From Sphingopyxis panaciterrae (GTDB lineage Bacteria; Pseudomonadota; Alphaproteobacteria; Sphingomonadales; Sphingomonadaceae): a stretch of 64,000 nucleotides of DNA. The translations under genes and the position numbers were made by a program. Positions 50,269 through 58,082 of this stretch are shown here, one piece after another. The stretch covers positions 124,001 through 188,000 of the forward strand of contig NZ_JAASQN010000003.1 in assembly GCF_011762125.1 (NCBI RefSeq). The letters are read 5' to 3'. The stretch's first letter is position 1; the number at the start of each line of letters is the position of its first letter. Below the pieces are notes generated by a model. The model saw only the letters and a program-made list of their open reading frames with translations. It was not told where the DNA came from and ran no database searches.

Positions 50269-52760
50269 GCTGCCTCCTGTTCCCGCTCGGCGATCGCGGC
50301 GGGCAGGTTGGCGCGGACCAGTGCTTCGGCGAGCGGCGGGCAGACGCTGTTGCCGCATTTGGCGACCTGCGCGGTCTTGGTGATCGGTTTGCCGTCGGCG
50401 TCGCGATCGATGATGTAATCGGGCGGGAAGCCCTGGGCGTTGAACAGTTCGCGCGGAGTGAGCATGCGCATGCCGATATCGACGATGACAAATTCCTCGC
50501 CGTCGATGGTGACGGTGGCGAGGCCGAAGCGGGCCTGATGCGTGATCGTGTGCAGCGGTGCCGTCGCTTCCTGGCCGTGCTGCGCGGCGCTATAATATTT
50601 CAGCAGGAAGGCCCGGACCTCTGCCATGTGCAGCCCTTGCGCGCTGACGGTGTTCAGCGGCTGGTCGACCGGTTCGGCACTGGCGGCGATATGCGCCTCG
50701 CTGGTACCGCGGAGTTTCATCAGGTGCGACGTCACCGTCGCCTGCAGCGGTCCGCGCTGGACGATCGTCGACAGGGGATCGGCGAAGCTGTGGCCGGGGT
50801 TGAGCTTGCGGCCTTCGCGCGTCTCGCTGAACTGCGCAAGGTGCGCGGCGACAAGGGCATGACGCGGATCGCAAGTCTGCGTCCGCAGGGGCTCGTCGGC
50901 GGCGTTGCTGGCCCGAACCTTCCCGCCGGCCTTCTCGCCATAGAAGGGCGCGAGGAAGGCGTTGACGAGCGCGCTTTTGCCGCCTCCGCCCGCTGTCGTC
51001 GTCGGCAGGGGGTCGATTATCGCTGCACCCTCGCTCTTCCCGAACTGACGCTCGAGGAATGTCACGACGAGTTGCTGATGCGACCCGCTGGTGGTGATGG
51101 TGCTGACCGGCGCGTCGGCTGCGCGGCCCGGCTTAACCCCGGTCCGCTCCTTGTTCATTTGCGCGAGATGCGCGACCGCAATGCAGGCGTCGGCCTTTGC
51201 CGTCGTCGTGGGATAAGGCTGTTCGGGCCCGACCGGTGCCGACTGGCCACGCCTTCCGCCGCACCCGACGATGACAGGCGACAGCACGGCCGAGACGATG
51301 CAATTCTGATCCTTTTTGGAGGCGCAGATGGTGTGCAACGGATCCTCGGCCGCGCGGTTGGCGCCGCCCTGCTGCGCATAAGTGACGAAGGGGGCGAGGT
51401 GTGCGGTGGCGATGGCATATTCGGCCTGCGCGGTCTGGGTGCGCACGGGCTCGCCCGGCGCGAAGGCGCGGGCGGCGCGGGTATTCTTGAACGCTGTGCC
51501 GATGACGAACGGCGCCAGCGATGCCTGAACCAGTCCGAGCGGCGCGGAGCCGCCGGGGCGCTTGACGAAGCTGTTCGCGGTGACGGTGTGCAGCGGATCG
51601 CCCACGGCATGTCCGATCGTTCCGGCGCGGAACTTTGTGATGTGGGGCGATATCAGGGCCATTTCGCCGCGATTGGCGCCGGTGACGGTATGAAGCGGCG
51701 CCTCGAGGCCGTATGACCTGCTCGCGCTTCCCGCATGGGTCAGCGGCGCAACGAAGGGCTCTGCCAGCCACAGCCGGTTGCTGGCCGTGATGGTCGAAAG
51801 CGGGTCATCGACGGGCTTGGCGGTGTTGTTCGTCATCGCCGGCACGATGAACGGCGCCGGATTGTTGACGACGAACTTCATGATGCCGTGCGCGATGCGG
51901 CGCAGGGTCTTGTCGGCCAGCGGCTTTTTGCGGTCGAAGATCGACGGGCACGGAATCGACCAGTCGATAATCTCGGCGGCGGTGCGCCATGGCTTCAGCT
52001 TCGCGGGATCGATCTTGAACCCCGCCTTTTTCTGGCGCGCGATCCACAGCTTGCGTTCCTCGGGATCGGCGGGCGCATGGGTCGGGGTCGGCCAGGTGAT
52101 CGGCGATCCGTCGAATTTGATGATGATGACGAGCCGCTTGCGGATTGTAGGCGTACCGTAATCGCAGGCGCGCAGCTCTTTCCATTCGATCCTGCCGCCC
52201 GCCTTGCGGATTTCGGCGCACCATTGGTCGAAGGTCGTCCCGGCCAGTTCCTTGATCGGGTAGCCGTGATCGTCGAGCGGGCCCCACGTCCGGAATTCCT
52301 CGACATTTTCGATGAAGATCGCCTTGATAATCTGGCGCCAATTCGGGTCGCCGCGGCGTTTCGCCTCGGCCTGCAGCCGCTTGATCCAGTGGACGACGAC
52401 CCATGCCAGGTCGCGGATCGACTTTTCGCGCGGCTTGCCGCCCTTTGCCTTGCTGAAATGCTTGCAATCGGGGCTGAACCAGATGAGGCCGACGCGGCGG
52501 CCCTTGGTCACGTCGAGCGGATCGACGCGCCAGATATTGTTGCGGATATGCAGCGTGCCGGGGTGGTTGGCCGCGTGCATGCGGATCGCTTCGTCATCGT
52601 GATTGATCGCGGCATCGAGGGCGCGGCCCAGTGCCGCTTCGATCCCGGTCGACGCGCCGCCGCCGCCGGCGAAATTGTCGATGTTGAGATCGTCCAGATC
52701 GTCGGCGTGAACATAGCTGGGCAGGGTGCCGAAGTCGGCAAAATGGCTGGCTATGTTCAT
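50265..52760 (-). CDS. DNA (cytosine-5) methyltransferase with a large repeat-containing target domain
   Basis: An 831-aa Dcm-like enzyme. Motif I is NFAGGGGASTGIEAALG, motif IV WFSPDCKHFSKAKGG (catalytic Cys 99), motif VI IENVEEF, motif VIII TIRKRLVIII, late motif RMLTPRELFNAQGFPPDY and motif X KCGNSVCPPLAEAL. Between VIII and the end, about residues 316-745 hold roughly twelve copies of a 35-50-residue unit starting P-[LVY]-x-T-x-[TVS]. That is about twice the usual length for this class. It probably protects phage DNA from restriction. Confidence 0.92.
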   Translation of the reverse strand: MNIASHFADFGTLPSYVHADDLDDLNIDNFAGGGGASTGIEAALGRALDAAINHDDEAIRMHAANHPGTLHIRNNIWRVDPLDVTKGRRVGLIWFSPDCKHFSKAKGGKPREKSIRDLAWVVVHWIKRLQAEAKRRGDPNWRQIIKAIFIENVEEFRTWGPLDDHGYPIKELAGTTFDQWCAEIRKAGGRIEWKELRACDYGTPTIRKRLVIIIKFDGSPITWPTPTHAPADPEERKLWIARQKKAGFKIDPAKLKPWRTAAEIIDWSIPCPSIFDRKKPLADKTLRRIAHGIMKFVVNNPAPFIVPAMTNNTAKPVDDPLSTITASNRLWLAEPFVAPLTHAGSASRSYGLEAPLHTVTGANRGEMALISPHITKFRAGTIGHAVGDPLHTVTANSFVKRPGGSAPLGLVQASLAPFVIGTAFKNTRAARAFAPGEPVRTQTAQAEYAIATAHLAPFVTYAQQGGANRAAEDPLHTICASKKDQNCIVSAVLSPVIVGCGGRRGQSAPVGPEQPYPTTTAKADACIAVAHLAQMNKERTGVKPGRAADAPVSTITTSGSHQQLVVTFLERQFGKSEGAAIIDPLPTTTAGGGGKSALVNAFLAPFYGEKAGGKVRASNAADEPLRTQTCDPRHALVAAHLAQFSETREGRKLNPGHSFADPLSTIVQRGPLQATVTSHLMKLRGTSEAHIAASAEPVDQPLNTVSAQGLHMAEVRAFLLKYYSAAQHGQEATAPLHTITHQARFGLATVTIDGEEFVIVDIGMRMLTPRELFNAQGFPPDYIIDRDADGKPITKTAQVAKCGNSVCPPLAEALVRANLPAAIAEREQEAA
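50525..51815 (-). repeat. Protein-level tandem repeat array within the methyltransferase
   Basis: Units begin DDPLSTITA, APLHTVTGA, DPLHTVTAN, EPVRTQTAQ, DPLHTICAS, QPYPTTTAK, APVSTITTS, DPLPTTTAG, EPLRTQTCD, DPLSTIVQR, QPLNTVSAQ and APLHTITHQ. Each is followed by a hydrophobic A-x-L-x-x-F segment. The DNA copies have diverged, so the array is old. Confidence 0.8.
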
Positions 52761-53182
52761 GCGGCGATCCTTTCGGGCTGGGAAAAGGGGAAGATGATGT
52801 TGCCGTCGGCATCGACGCTGGGGGTCGGGTGGCCGAGATAGGTGGCGAAGCGGACCGCGAGCTTGAGCAGCAGGAAGGCGCGCGCCTCAGCCTCGCCGGG
52901 CTGACGGCCTTCGGCATGCCATTTGCGGAGCGCGGCAGCGGCGGTGCGTAGCGTGACGGCGGCCAAATGCTCGCATTCGTCGAGGCCGGAGCCGGGCCAG
53001 GCGCCCTGACGGTCGCCGTCCCACCAGCGGCACCATTCGACGATCGCGGCCCATTCGGCGCGGTCGGACCGGCGTTGTTCGGCGGTGATGCCCTGCGCGG
53101 TGCGGGCGGCGTGCGCGCGGCGGTCGGCCTCTGCCAGTGCGATCAATGGGTAATTGTTCGGGGCGATGGCGGCGAAGGTCAT
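52757..53182 (-). CDS. Phage hypothetical protein (141 aa)
   Basis: A soluble, mostly helical, acidic protein beginning MTFAAIAPNNYPLIALAEAD, with RSDRAEWAAIVEWCRWWDGD and EHLAAVTLRTAAAALRKWHA. No family recognised. It overlaps its neighbours by 4 nt on both sides (ATGA), so it is locked into the leftward operon just before the methyltransferase. Confidence 0.75.
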   Translation of the reverse strand: MTFAAIAPNNYPLIALAEADRRAHAARTAQGITAEQRRSDRAEWAAIVEWCRWWDGDRQGAWPGSGLDECEHLAAVTLRTAAAALRKWHAEGRQPGEAEARAFLLLKLAVRFATYLGHPTPSVDADGNIIFPFSQPERIAA

Positions 53183-53448
53183 TCTTCGATCCTCCGCCAA
53201 CCGACGACGGGATCGCTCGCCAGCCCTTCGCTGTTGCTTTCCCAGCAGGCGCCACCGCACCAGTCGCGCGGATGCTTCTCGCCGTCTTCGGCCTGCCACT
53301 GATCGCACGGCTTTTCGTCCTCGGTCATCGAGGCGTCGCGCTTCAATTGAGCGCGAAAACGCTTGCCGCCGTAGACTCGGACTTCGACGGCCTCGTCATA
53401 GGGTGCGTGATCGGGGTGGTTCCAAGGACGCCGGCTCACAGCGTCCAC
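53179..53448 (-). CDS. Phage hypothetical protein (89 aa)
   Basis: Starts at GTG 53448 (VDAVSRRPWNHPDHAPYDEA) behind GGCGGGA and overlaps the upstream gene by 13 nt. Contains the Cys-containing stretch KPCDQWQAEDGEKHPRDWCG followed by GACW, a possible metal site. No family recognised. Confidence 0.65.
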   Translation of the reverse strand: MDAVSRRPWNHPDHAPYDEAVEVRVYGGKRFRAQLKRDASMTEDEKPCDQWQAEDGEKHPRDWCGGACWESNSEGLASDPVVGWRRIEE

Positions 53449-53603
53449 TCCCGCCGATCGACAGGAAGCCGGTGATCGCGCCTACGAGAGGCCCGATAGT
53501 GCCGATCCCGCTTGTACGGGACATGCTGACCATCGCTGGTGACGAAGAACAGGTTGCCGCAGCCATCGAGTTCGACGGTGCCGGGCTTATGGGCGCGGCT
53601 CAT
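53436..53603 (-). CDS. Small basic phage protein (55 aa)
   Basis: MSRAHKPGTVELDGCGNLFF onward, ending in a strongly Arg-rich tail (RHYRASRRRDHRLPVDRREW). The ATG follows GGGAGGGAGG and overlaps the upstream stop (ATGA). Too short for many gene finders, but spacing and ribosome-binding site support it. Probably nucleic-acid binding, judged from charge only. Confidence 0.65.
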   Translation of the reverse strand: MSRAHKPGTVELDGCGNLFFVTSDGQHVPYKRDRHYRASRRRDHRLPVDRREWTL

Positions 53604-54115
53604 TCCTCCCTCCCTATCTGAGATACAGGATGGTCGGGGTTGGGGTTGGTGAGGACGGCTAGGAATCGTTGCGCAATGTCGCGCACGTCCGCGCAGGCTC
53701 CTTCGTCGGAGACCTCGAAGAGCCGGTCTATCGCATAGGCCGTTTCCTGCGTGTCACTCGCGTCCGCGAAATCTACGTCTCGCCAGTAGGCAATCTCTTC
53801 ATCGAGACCGTAATCTGTCAGCCAATAATGCAGCGTGCAGCCGCACCGGTCGCACCGCTTCGTGCCGTCCTCTATGGCGGAATACCAATCGCCGCCGTCA
53901 ATGCCTGCGAAAAAGGCTTCCTGCCAATCGTTTCGGCTATACCATGGGCTGATCGTCAGCAGAGGGCCGAGTTCAAATTCGCGGCCTCGCGCGACGACGG
54001 CGCAATCCCAGCAATAGCTGGTGCCAGCATCGCTTTCGAGCCAATGCTGCGACGGCGGATTCCGTTCGAATGAGTGTCGGCAGACCGACCTGCGGAGATC
54101 GTGCATCTCACCCAC
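53600..54115 (-). CDS. Phage hypothetical protein with Cys pairs (171 aa)
   Basis: From GTG 54115 (VGEMHDLRRSVCRHSFERNP); ATG 54106 is an alternative. Two Cys sets, SYCWDCAVV and KRCDRCGCTLHYW, look like zinc ligands. The C-terminal half is acidic and helical. It overlaps the upstream gene by 8 nt and the downstream one by 4 nt. No family recognised. Confidence 0.7.
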   Translation of the reverse strand: MGEMHDLRRSVCRHSFERNPPSQHWLESDAGTSYCWDCAVVARGREFELGPLLTISPWYSRNDWQEAFFAGIDGGDWYSAIEDGTKRCDRCGCTLHYWLTDYGLDEEIAYWRDVDFADASDTQETAYAIDRLFEVSDEGACADVRDIAQRFLAVLTNPNPDHPVSQIGREE

Positions 54116-54695
54116 GGTTCACCTCCCCCTCATCTTGGGGACGGTCGGACAGGGCTTCGCGGGCATCATCTGATCGGTCGAAGGTGCGCGAGCGTGTCTC
54201 GAAGAGGGAGACGAACTCGCTGCCCTCGATCCGGTTCCTGAAGAAGGTCAGCGCGACATCGAAGCTCTCGAAGGCTTGCCGACCAGTCATAGGCTTCGGA
54301 TGGACACGCCTTCCGTCCGGCAGTTCTGCACTCGGCGGGGCGATCCACGTCAGATCGAAGCACTGCTTCTCGGAGCGCAGTCGGTCGGTTTCATCAACGG
54401 TCGGGGCGGGGGTGGCGCAACTCGCGCATCGGATCGCGCGCTTATCGCAGCTATCGACCACCTGCTGGCAGTCCACACACCGGATCGAGTAGTTGCCCGG
54501 CGCGTACCCGGCGCGGCGTGCAATGACGGCTTCGTGCGCCTCGATGATACGACAGGACAGCCACGAGAGCGAAGAATCGCCCATGTTCGCCTCAAGCCAG
54601 AGCGCGATATGGTCGGCGTTCGTTATGTCGAGTTCGCGTTGAAGGCGTTCCGTCTCTGCGGATGCGGCCGCTACCTGTTCGGGGCTAAACATCAT
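54108..54695 (-). CDS. Phage hypothetical protein with zinc-ribbon-like motif (195 aa)
   Basis: MMFSPEQVAAASAETERLQR starts a helical N-terminus. A Cys cluster, IRCVDCQQVVDSCDKRAIRC followed by ASC, suggests a treble-clef or ribbon zinc site. The C-terminal part (SFDVALTFFRNRIEGSEFVS) is helical. It overlaps both neighbours. Function unknown. Confidence 0.7.
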   Translation of the reverse strand: MMFSPEQVAAASAETERLQRELDITNADHIALWLEANMGDSSLSWLSCRIIEAHEAVIARRAGYAPGNYSIRCVDCQQVVDSCDKRAIRCASCATPAPTVDETDRLRSEKQCFDLTWIAPPSAELPDGRRVHPKPMTGRQAFESFDVALTFFRNRIEGSEFVSLFETRSRTFDRSDDAREALSDRPQDEGEVNRG

Positions 54696-55582
54696 CCCTC
54701 CTCCTGTGCGGGTGGGGTGGCGGAGAGGGCGGAGCGGGCGAACATCTCACAGGATCGGTTCAGGGCGGCAGCCAGCGCATATGCGTCGGCGCGATCATTG
54801 CCGGGGATGGTAACGCCCGCCGCTGGATCGCGCGCACTGAACCATTGCTTTTCGCCGTTGCTCGACCGCGAAACGTGAAATGGACCCTCCAGCGCATCCC
54901 CGTCATATTCCTGACCAAGAGGATGTAGATCGGAGAGGGTCGAAGGGGTGAGGGCGGCGAGGACGCCGGGAACTTCGCGCATAATCCTGTCGGCGGCTTC
55001 GTAAGCGCCCTGTTCTGTAAGCTCATCTTCCATGAAAGGGGGAACAGCGCCGTGGCTTTTCATGCAAGCTCGCAACTCCAGCGCATCTTTGGCCATGCTA
55101 AGCCAATTGCGCCGCGCGAAGATTGCGGCGATCTCTTTTGCCAGAGCCTCCCGCATCCCGTCTCCGGGCCATGGCGAAGAGGGTTCAGCCGTGGGGGTGG
55201 ATAGAGAGGCGAGCAGGAGTTCGCAGGCGGTTACGACGTGGTCGACGTCAAACTTGTCGAAACGAGAATGCGTGACCGTGCCTTTCGTCCTCGGTTCGGC
55301 CCGGATGCTCGCGATCGCGTCTTCAACGCTGGCCCGCGTGAAAATCCGGCCTGCGAATGGGTCCACCCCCACCGAGGCAGCATTACTGCTCTGGCTGTGG
55401 CCTGATTGCGACGTGATGCGCTGCGTGATCGCCGTGCAACGCCGTGCTTCAGCGTCCCTGTGGCGGGCGAAGGCTTCTGGCAGTCGAAGATCGGGGAACA
55501 GGCGCATGTATTCTGCGGCCGCGTCCCGATCCGCCTGCGTGACTTCAACCGGCTCAAGCGCCTGCGTAGGGGTGGGGGTCAT
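54692..55582 (-). CDS. Phage hypothetical protein (296 aa)
   Basis: MTPTPTQALEPVEVTQADRD opens a soluble mixed protein. Its C-terminal part, GPFHVSRSSNGEKQWFSARD ... DRADAYALAAALNRS, resembles the short sequences many phages use in small ead/Ea22-like or DUF-type accessory proteins (weak impression). Overlaps both neighbours by 4 nt. Function unknown. Confidence 0.7.
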   Translation of the reverse strand: MTPTPTQALEPVEVTQADRDAAAEYMRLFPDLRLPEAFARHRDAEARRCTAITQRITSQSGHSQSSNAASVGVDPFAGRIFTRASVEDAIASIRAEPRTKGTVTHSRFDKFDVDHVVTACELLLASLSTPTAEPSSPWPGDGMREALAKEIAAIFARRNWLSMAKDALELRACMKSHGAVPPFMEDELTEQGAYEAADRIMREVPGVLAALTPSTLSDLHPLGQEYDGDALEGPFHVSRSSNGEKQWFSARDPAAGVTIPGNDRADAYALAAALNRSCEMFARSALSATPPAQEEG

Positions 55583-55716
55583 CGGTCGATCCCCGCCGCG
55601 ACTTCGCGGGCCATGCCAAGCGAGGGGCAGACGCGGATCAGCGTTGCGCCGTGATATACGTAGAAATCGCTGCCGTAGAGTTCGGCGACTTCAACGATAC
55701 GGATCGGGGCGCTCAC
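55579..55716 (-). CDS. Small phage protein (45 aa)
   Basis: VSAPIRIVEVAELYGSDFYV onward, ending GMAREVAAGIDR. GTG 55716 overlaps the upstream stop (GTGA), and its own stop overlaps the next ATG (ATGA). That precise tiling supports it despite its size. Function unknown. Confidence 0.6.
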   Translation of the reverse strand: MSAPIRIVEVAELYGSDFYVYHGATLIRVCPSLGMAREVAAGIDR

Positions 55717-55895
55717 AGTGCGGCCCTCACCGCGATGCAAGCGCCAGCGACAGCGCAGGCGAGCGTGACGACGCTGGCGGCGATGATGACCGCAGTCCAG
55801 CGTTGGTCCGGGTCCGCAAAATGCGAAACGATGGTCGCCGCGTGCCGGTCAAGGTCGGCGCGGTCGATGGGGAACAGGGCCAGCCAGTGGCGCAT
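55713..55895 (-). CDS. Small phage membrane protein (60 aa), first gene of the leftward operon
   Basis: MRHWLALFPIDRADLDRHAA is followed by one TM helix near the C-terminus (AVIIAASVVTLACAVAGACI). ATG 55895 follows GGGAG. As the first product of the repressed leftward promoter it could be a superinfection-exclusion or membrane-acting early protein, but this is only inference. A holin role is less likely at this position. Confidence 0.65.
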   Translation of the reverse strand: MRHWLALFPIDRADLDRHAATIVSHFADPDQRWTAVIIAASVVTLACAVAGACIAVRAAL

Positions 55896-55931
55896 GAGGT
55901 TCACTCCCTGCCCGGGGATCGGGTGCGGGGC

Positions 55932-55959
55932 AAAATATATGGGCAATTGCCCATGTCAA
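55932..55959 (-). promoter_or_regulatory. Leftward early promoter (pL-like) with embedded operator
   Basis: On the minus strand TTGACA (55959-55954), a 16-nt spacer, then TATTTT (55937-55932). The spacer is almost wholly filled by an operator palindrome, so repressor binding should block RNA polymerase. It drives the run from the 60-aa membrane protein to the integrase. Confidence 0.65.
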
Positions 55960-55983
55960 GAGTGAATATGGGCAATTGCCCAT
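55939..55983. promoter_or_regulatory. Two repressor operators (left control region)
   Basis: ATGGGCAATTGCCCAT occurs as a perfect 16-bp palindrome at 55939-55954 and again at 55968-55983, 29 bp apart. The same core recurs beside the repressor gene at 57193-57265. Confidence 0.85.
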
Positions 55984-56034
55984 AGCGTTGTCATAGCAAG
56001 GCGGCGCTGGCAATGTGCGCGGGGGTGAATTGCT

Positions 56035-56394
56035 ATGGCTTTTCCAAAAATCTATCGCGCGGCGATCGTTGCTGAGCAGCATTATGACGGCGCGGAGCAA
56101 TGCGTGATCGGCGAGCGCTTATGGCTTCGCTTCGAGCCCGACAATCCGCACGACCCGGACGCGATCGAAGTGATCAGGCGGAACGGCGCAAAGGTCGGCT
56201 ATTTGCCCCGGGATAGCTGGTTGAGGCGCCCGATTTTGGAGGATGGCGACGGGGCGCTATGCACCGTCGTTCGGATCGAGGAAAATGAAGGTATCACGCA
56301 TGTCGTGATGGCCGTTACGATTAGGCCACCCGATCATTTTGCCAATTGCGTGCTGGAAGCTGGGGAATGCCCGCCGCCGGCGCTGCCCGACTGA
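56035..56394 (+). CDS. Stand-alone HIRAN-domain protein
   Basis: A 119-aa protein consisting of one HIRAN domain: IVAEQHYDGAEQCVIGERLW, RFEPDNPHDPDAIEVIRRNG, KVGYLPRD. HIRAN domains in HLTF/Rad5 bind 3' single-stranded DNA ends and recognise stalled forks; free-standing bacterial and phage versions are uncharacterised. It is divergent from the leftward operon, next to the left operators, and convergent with the repressor gene. Expression from the lysogen is possible. Confidence 0.85.
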   Translation: MAFPKIYRAAIVAEQHYDGAEQCVIGERLWLRFEPDNPHDPDAIEVIRRNGAKVGYLPRDSWLRRPILEDGDGALCTVVRIEENEGITHVVMAVTIRPPDHFANCVLEAGECPPPALPD

Positions 56395-56411
56395 GTGGGC
56401 GCTGGGGCGTA

Positions 56412-57191
56412 TCAGCGATCGAGCAGGTCGCCGGGATCCTCGACCAAGTGAATCGCCTTGATCATGTGGCGCGGCACCCGGAATTCGCGCGGCGGATTAT
56501 GCTGGCGCAGAACGACAAAGTCGGCCGTGCGGCGGACCAGCGTCTTGATGAGCACCGCCACCACTTCCTCCCCATGATCGCCGTCGTCGATCGGGGCGCG
56601 GAGCTGCACAATCACGTCGTCCTCTATCTGCGGCGGCTTGCTGGGCTGGGCAAAACGCAGATTTCCCGGCTTGTGCGCGGGCCACATCGAATCGCCCTGG
56701 ATGCGAAACGCATAGGCCGACTGATCACCGAAGAGCGCGGGCGGGCGCAGCGCGAAGCCGATGCGGTCGGTCGGTTCGAACAAAGTCACCTCGATATCGG
56801 CGGCGCCGTTCTCGTCGAACGACATATTGTGCCCGAACGCCGTGCCGTAGATCGGCAAATCCTGCGGGAAATGCCGGAACATGCGGCCGACGTCGCCGAC
56901 ATTGGCGGGGGCCGCATCGCGGGCCGACAGGATCGAGGGGGCCGGCGATGGATCATCGGTGCGACCCATCAGCCAGTCGATGCTCACGCCCAATAGCTCG
57001 GCCATCTTGCCGAGTTTGTCCGTCGACGGGATCGACCCGCGCCCGCGCAAGTCGCGCATGATGTAGCGATTGCCGCCAGCCACAGAAATCTCGTTGTCGG
57101 TGGCGCCGAGCAGTTCGCGGCGCTCATCGATACGCGCGATCAGCAACTGGCGCCGCGCCTCTTTTTCGTCTGAAATGCGTGCGTTAGGCAT
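56412..57191 (-). CDS. CI/LexA-like phage repressor with S24 peptidase domain
   Basis: A 259-aa repressor. The N-terminal HTH region runs RRELLGATDNEISVAGGNRY to KLGKMAELLGVSIDWLMG. The C-terminal S24 domain has the nucleophile in AFRIQGDSMWPAHKPG and the Lys partner in VAVLIKTLVRR, so RecA-triggered self-cleavage and prophage induction are expected. An operator-like site lies 2 nt upstream of the ATG, fitting autoregulation and possibly a leaderless mRNA. It sits between the two operator regions. Confidence 0.9.
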   Translation of the reverse strand: MPNARISDEKEARRQLLIARIDERRELLGATDNEISVAGGNRYIMRDLRGRGSIPSTDKLGKMAELLGVSIDWLMGRTDDPSPAPSILSARDAAPANVGDVGRMFRHFPQDLPIYGTAFGHNMSFDENGAADIEVTLFEPTDRIGFALRPPALFGDQSAYAFRIQGDSMWPAHKPGNLRFAQPSKPPQIEDDVIVQLRAPIDDGDHGEEVVAVLIKTLVRRTADFVVLRQHNPPREFRVPRHMIKAIHLVEDPGDLLDR

Positions 57192-57192
57192 G

Positions 57193-57265
57193 TGGGCATA
57201 TTCCCATATGCTGCCCGCGTCAGCAATTTGGGCATTTGCCCCTTGACGATGTGGGCAATTGCCCA
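57193..57265. promoter_or_regulatory. Three repressor operators (right control region)
   Basis: TGGGCATATTCCCA (57193-57206, imperfect), TGGGCATTTGCCCC (57229-57242, imperfect) and TGGGCAATTGCCCA (57252-57265, perfect). The gradient of match suggests ordered binding, strongest over the rightward promoter and weakest at the repressor start. Confidence 0.8.
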
Positions 57266-57272
57266 TTATCAG
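57244..57272 (+). promoter_or_regulatory. Rightward early promoter (pR-like)
   Basis: TTGACG at 57244-57249, a 16-17-nt spacer holding the perfect operator, then TTATCA/TATCAG near 57266-57272. It points to the 103-aa gene at 57301 and the operon beyond. Confidence 0.6.
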
Positions 57273-57300
57273 CGTGTCGACCATTTCGGGAGACGCGTTA

Positions 57301-57612
57301 GTGCGGCTGGAAGAATATCTGATCGGCATCGGCGAAATCTGGTGCACCGAAAGCGACCTGAAAGAGACAACGCTGGGCGCGCGGCTGGCCAATGACGGCA
57401 AACTGTTCGAACGGCTGCGCGGCGGCGGCGGCGTGACGACGGGGCGGTTGCAAGATTTTCTCCGTTTCTTTCGCGACGGCGCGAATTGGCCGACCGGGCA
57501 GGTGCCGCAGGGCGCCGCCGATCTGCTGAACAATTTCGGCACTATCGCGGTCGCTGTGTCAGCGTCCACGGGACAGAATGACGACGTGTCCCGTCAGGCG
57601 GTGCGGGTATGA
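57301..57612 (+). CDS. Small early phage protein, possible Cro-like regulator (103 aa)
   Basis: VRLEEYLIGIGEIWCTESDL, then TTLGARLANDGKLFERLRGG and TTGRLQDFLRFFRD. This resembles the short HTH-like proteins found as first genes after the repressor in sphingomonad and rhizobial phages. GTG 57301 follows CGGGAG and lies just downstream of the predicted transcription start; upstream starts would lie in the promoter. DNA binding is inferred. It overlaps the next gene by 4 nt. Confidence 0.7.
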   Translation: MRLEEYLIGIGEIWCTESDLKETTLGARLANDGKLFERLRGGGGVTTGRLQDFLRFFRDGANWPTGQVPQGAADLLNNFGTIAVAVSASTGQNDDVSRQAVRV

Positions 57613-58082
57613 CGCGCGGGACCCCGATGCACGGGCGGATGAAGTTTGCCGCCGCGACGGCGGTCGAGCAGGCGGGCGGGGTCGATGGCGCGGCGGCGAC
57701 GACGAGCCGTGGCCGGTCGACCGCGGGGCGCTGGCTGAACGTCAACGATCCCGACCTGCCGACGATCGATGCGGCGGTGGCGCTGGACAAGGCGGCGATC
57801 GCCGAGGGCAAGGCGCCCGCGATTGCGGCCGCGATGGCGCGCGACCTGGGGCGGGTGCTGATCACCCTGCCCGACGTGCGCGCCGAATGCGGCGACTGGC
57901 ACGCCAAGGCGGTGACGCTGACGCAGGAGCATGGCGACCTGCTCACCGGCCTGCTGCGCGACCTGTCCGATCATAAAATCAGCAAGGCCGAGGCGACGAA
58001 GCGGCGGCGCGATGTCGCCGACCTGATCGCGATCGCGGTCGAAATCGACCTGGAACTGGCTGCAATCGAGGAGGGTGAGTGA
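57609..58082 (+). CDS. Phage regulatory-like protein (157 aa)
   Basis: The segment TTSRGRSTAGRWLNVNDPDL followed by PTIDAAVALD looks like the HTH-plus-W-x-N-x-x-x-P-D-x-P-T pattern of small CII-type phage regulators. The C-terminal half is a long charged helix (LSDHKISKAEATKRRRDVAD). Overlaps: ATGA with the upstream gene and TGATG with the downstream gene. The regulator call is tentative. Confidence 0.65.
   Translation: MTRGTPMHGRMKFAAATAVEQAGGVDGAAATTSRGRSTAGRWLNVNDPDLPTIDAAVALDKAAIAEGKAPAIAAAMARDLGRVLITLPDVRAECGDWHAKAVTLTQEHGDLLTGLLRDLSDHKISKAEATKRRRDVADLIAIAVEIDLELAAIEEGE

Noticed and set aside
50538..51716. 392-codon plus-strand open frame in the phage element
   Set aside because: Antisense to the repeat region of the cytosine methyltransferase; the repeats create a long shadow frame.
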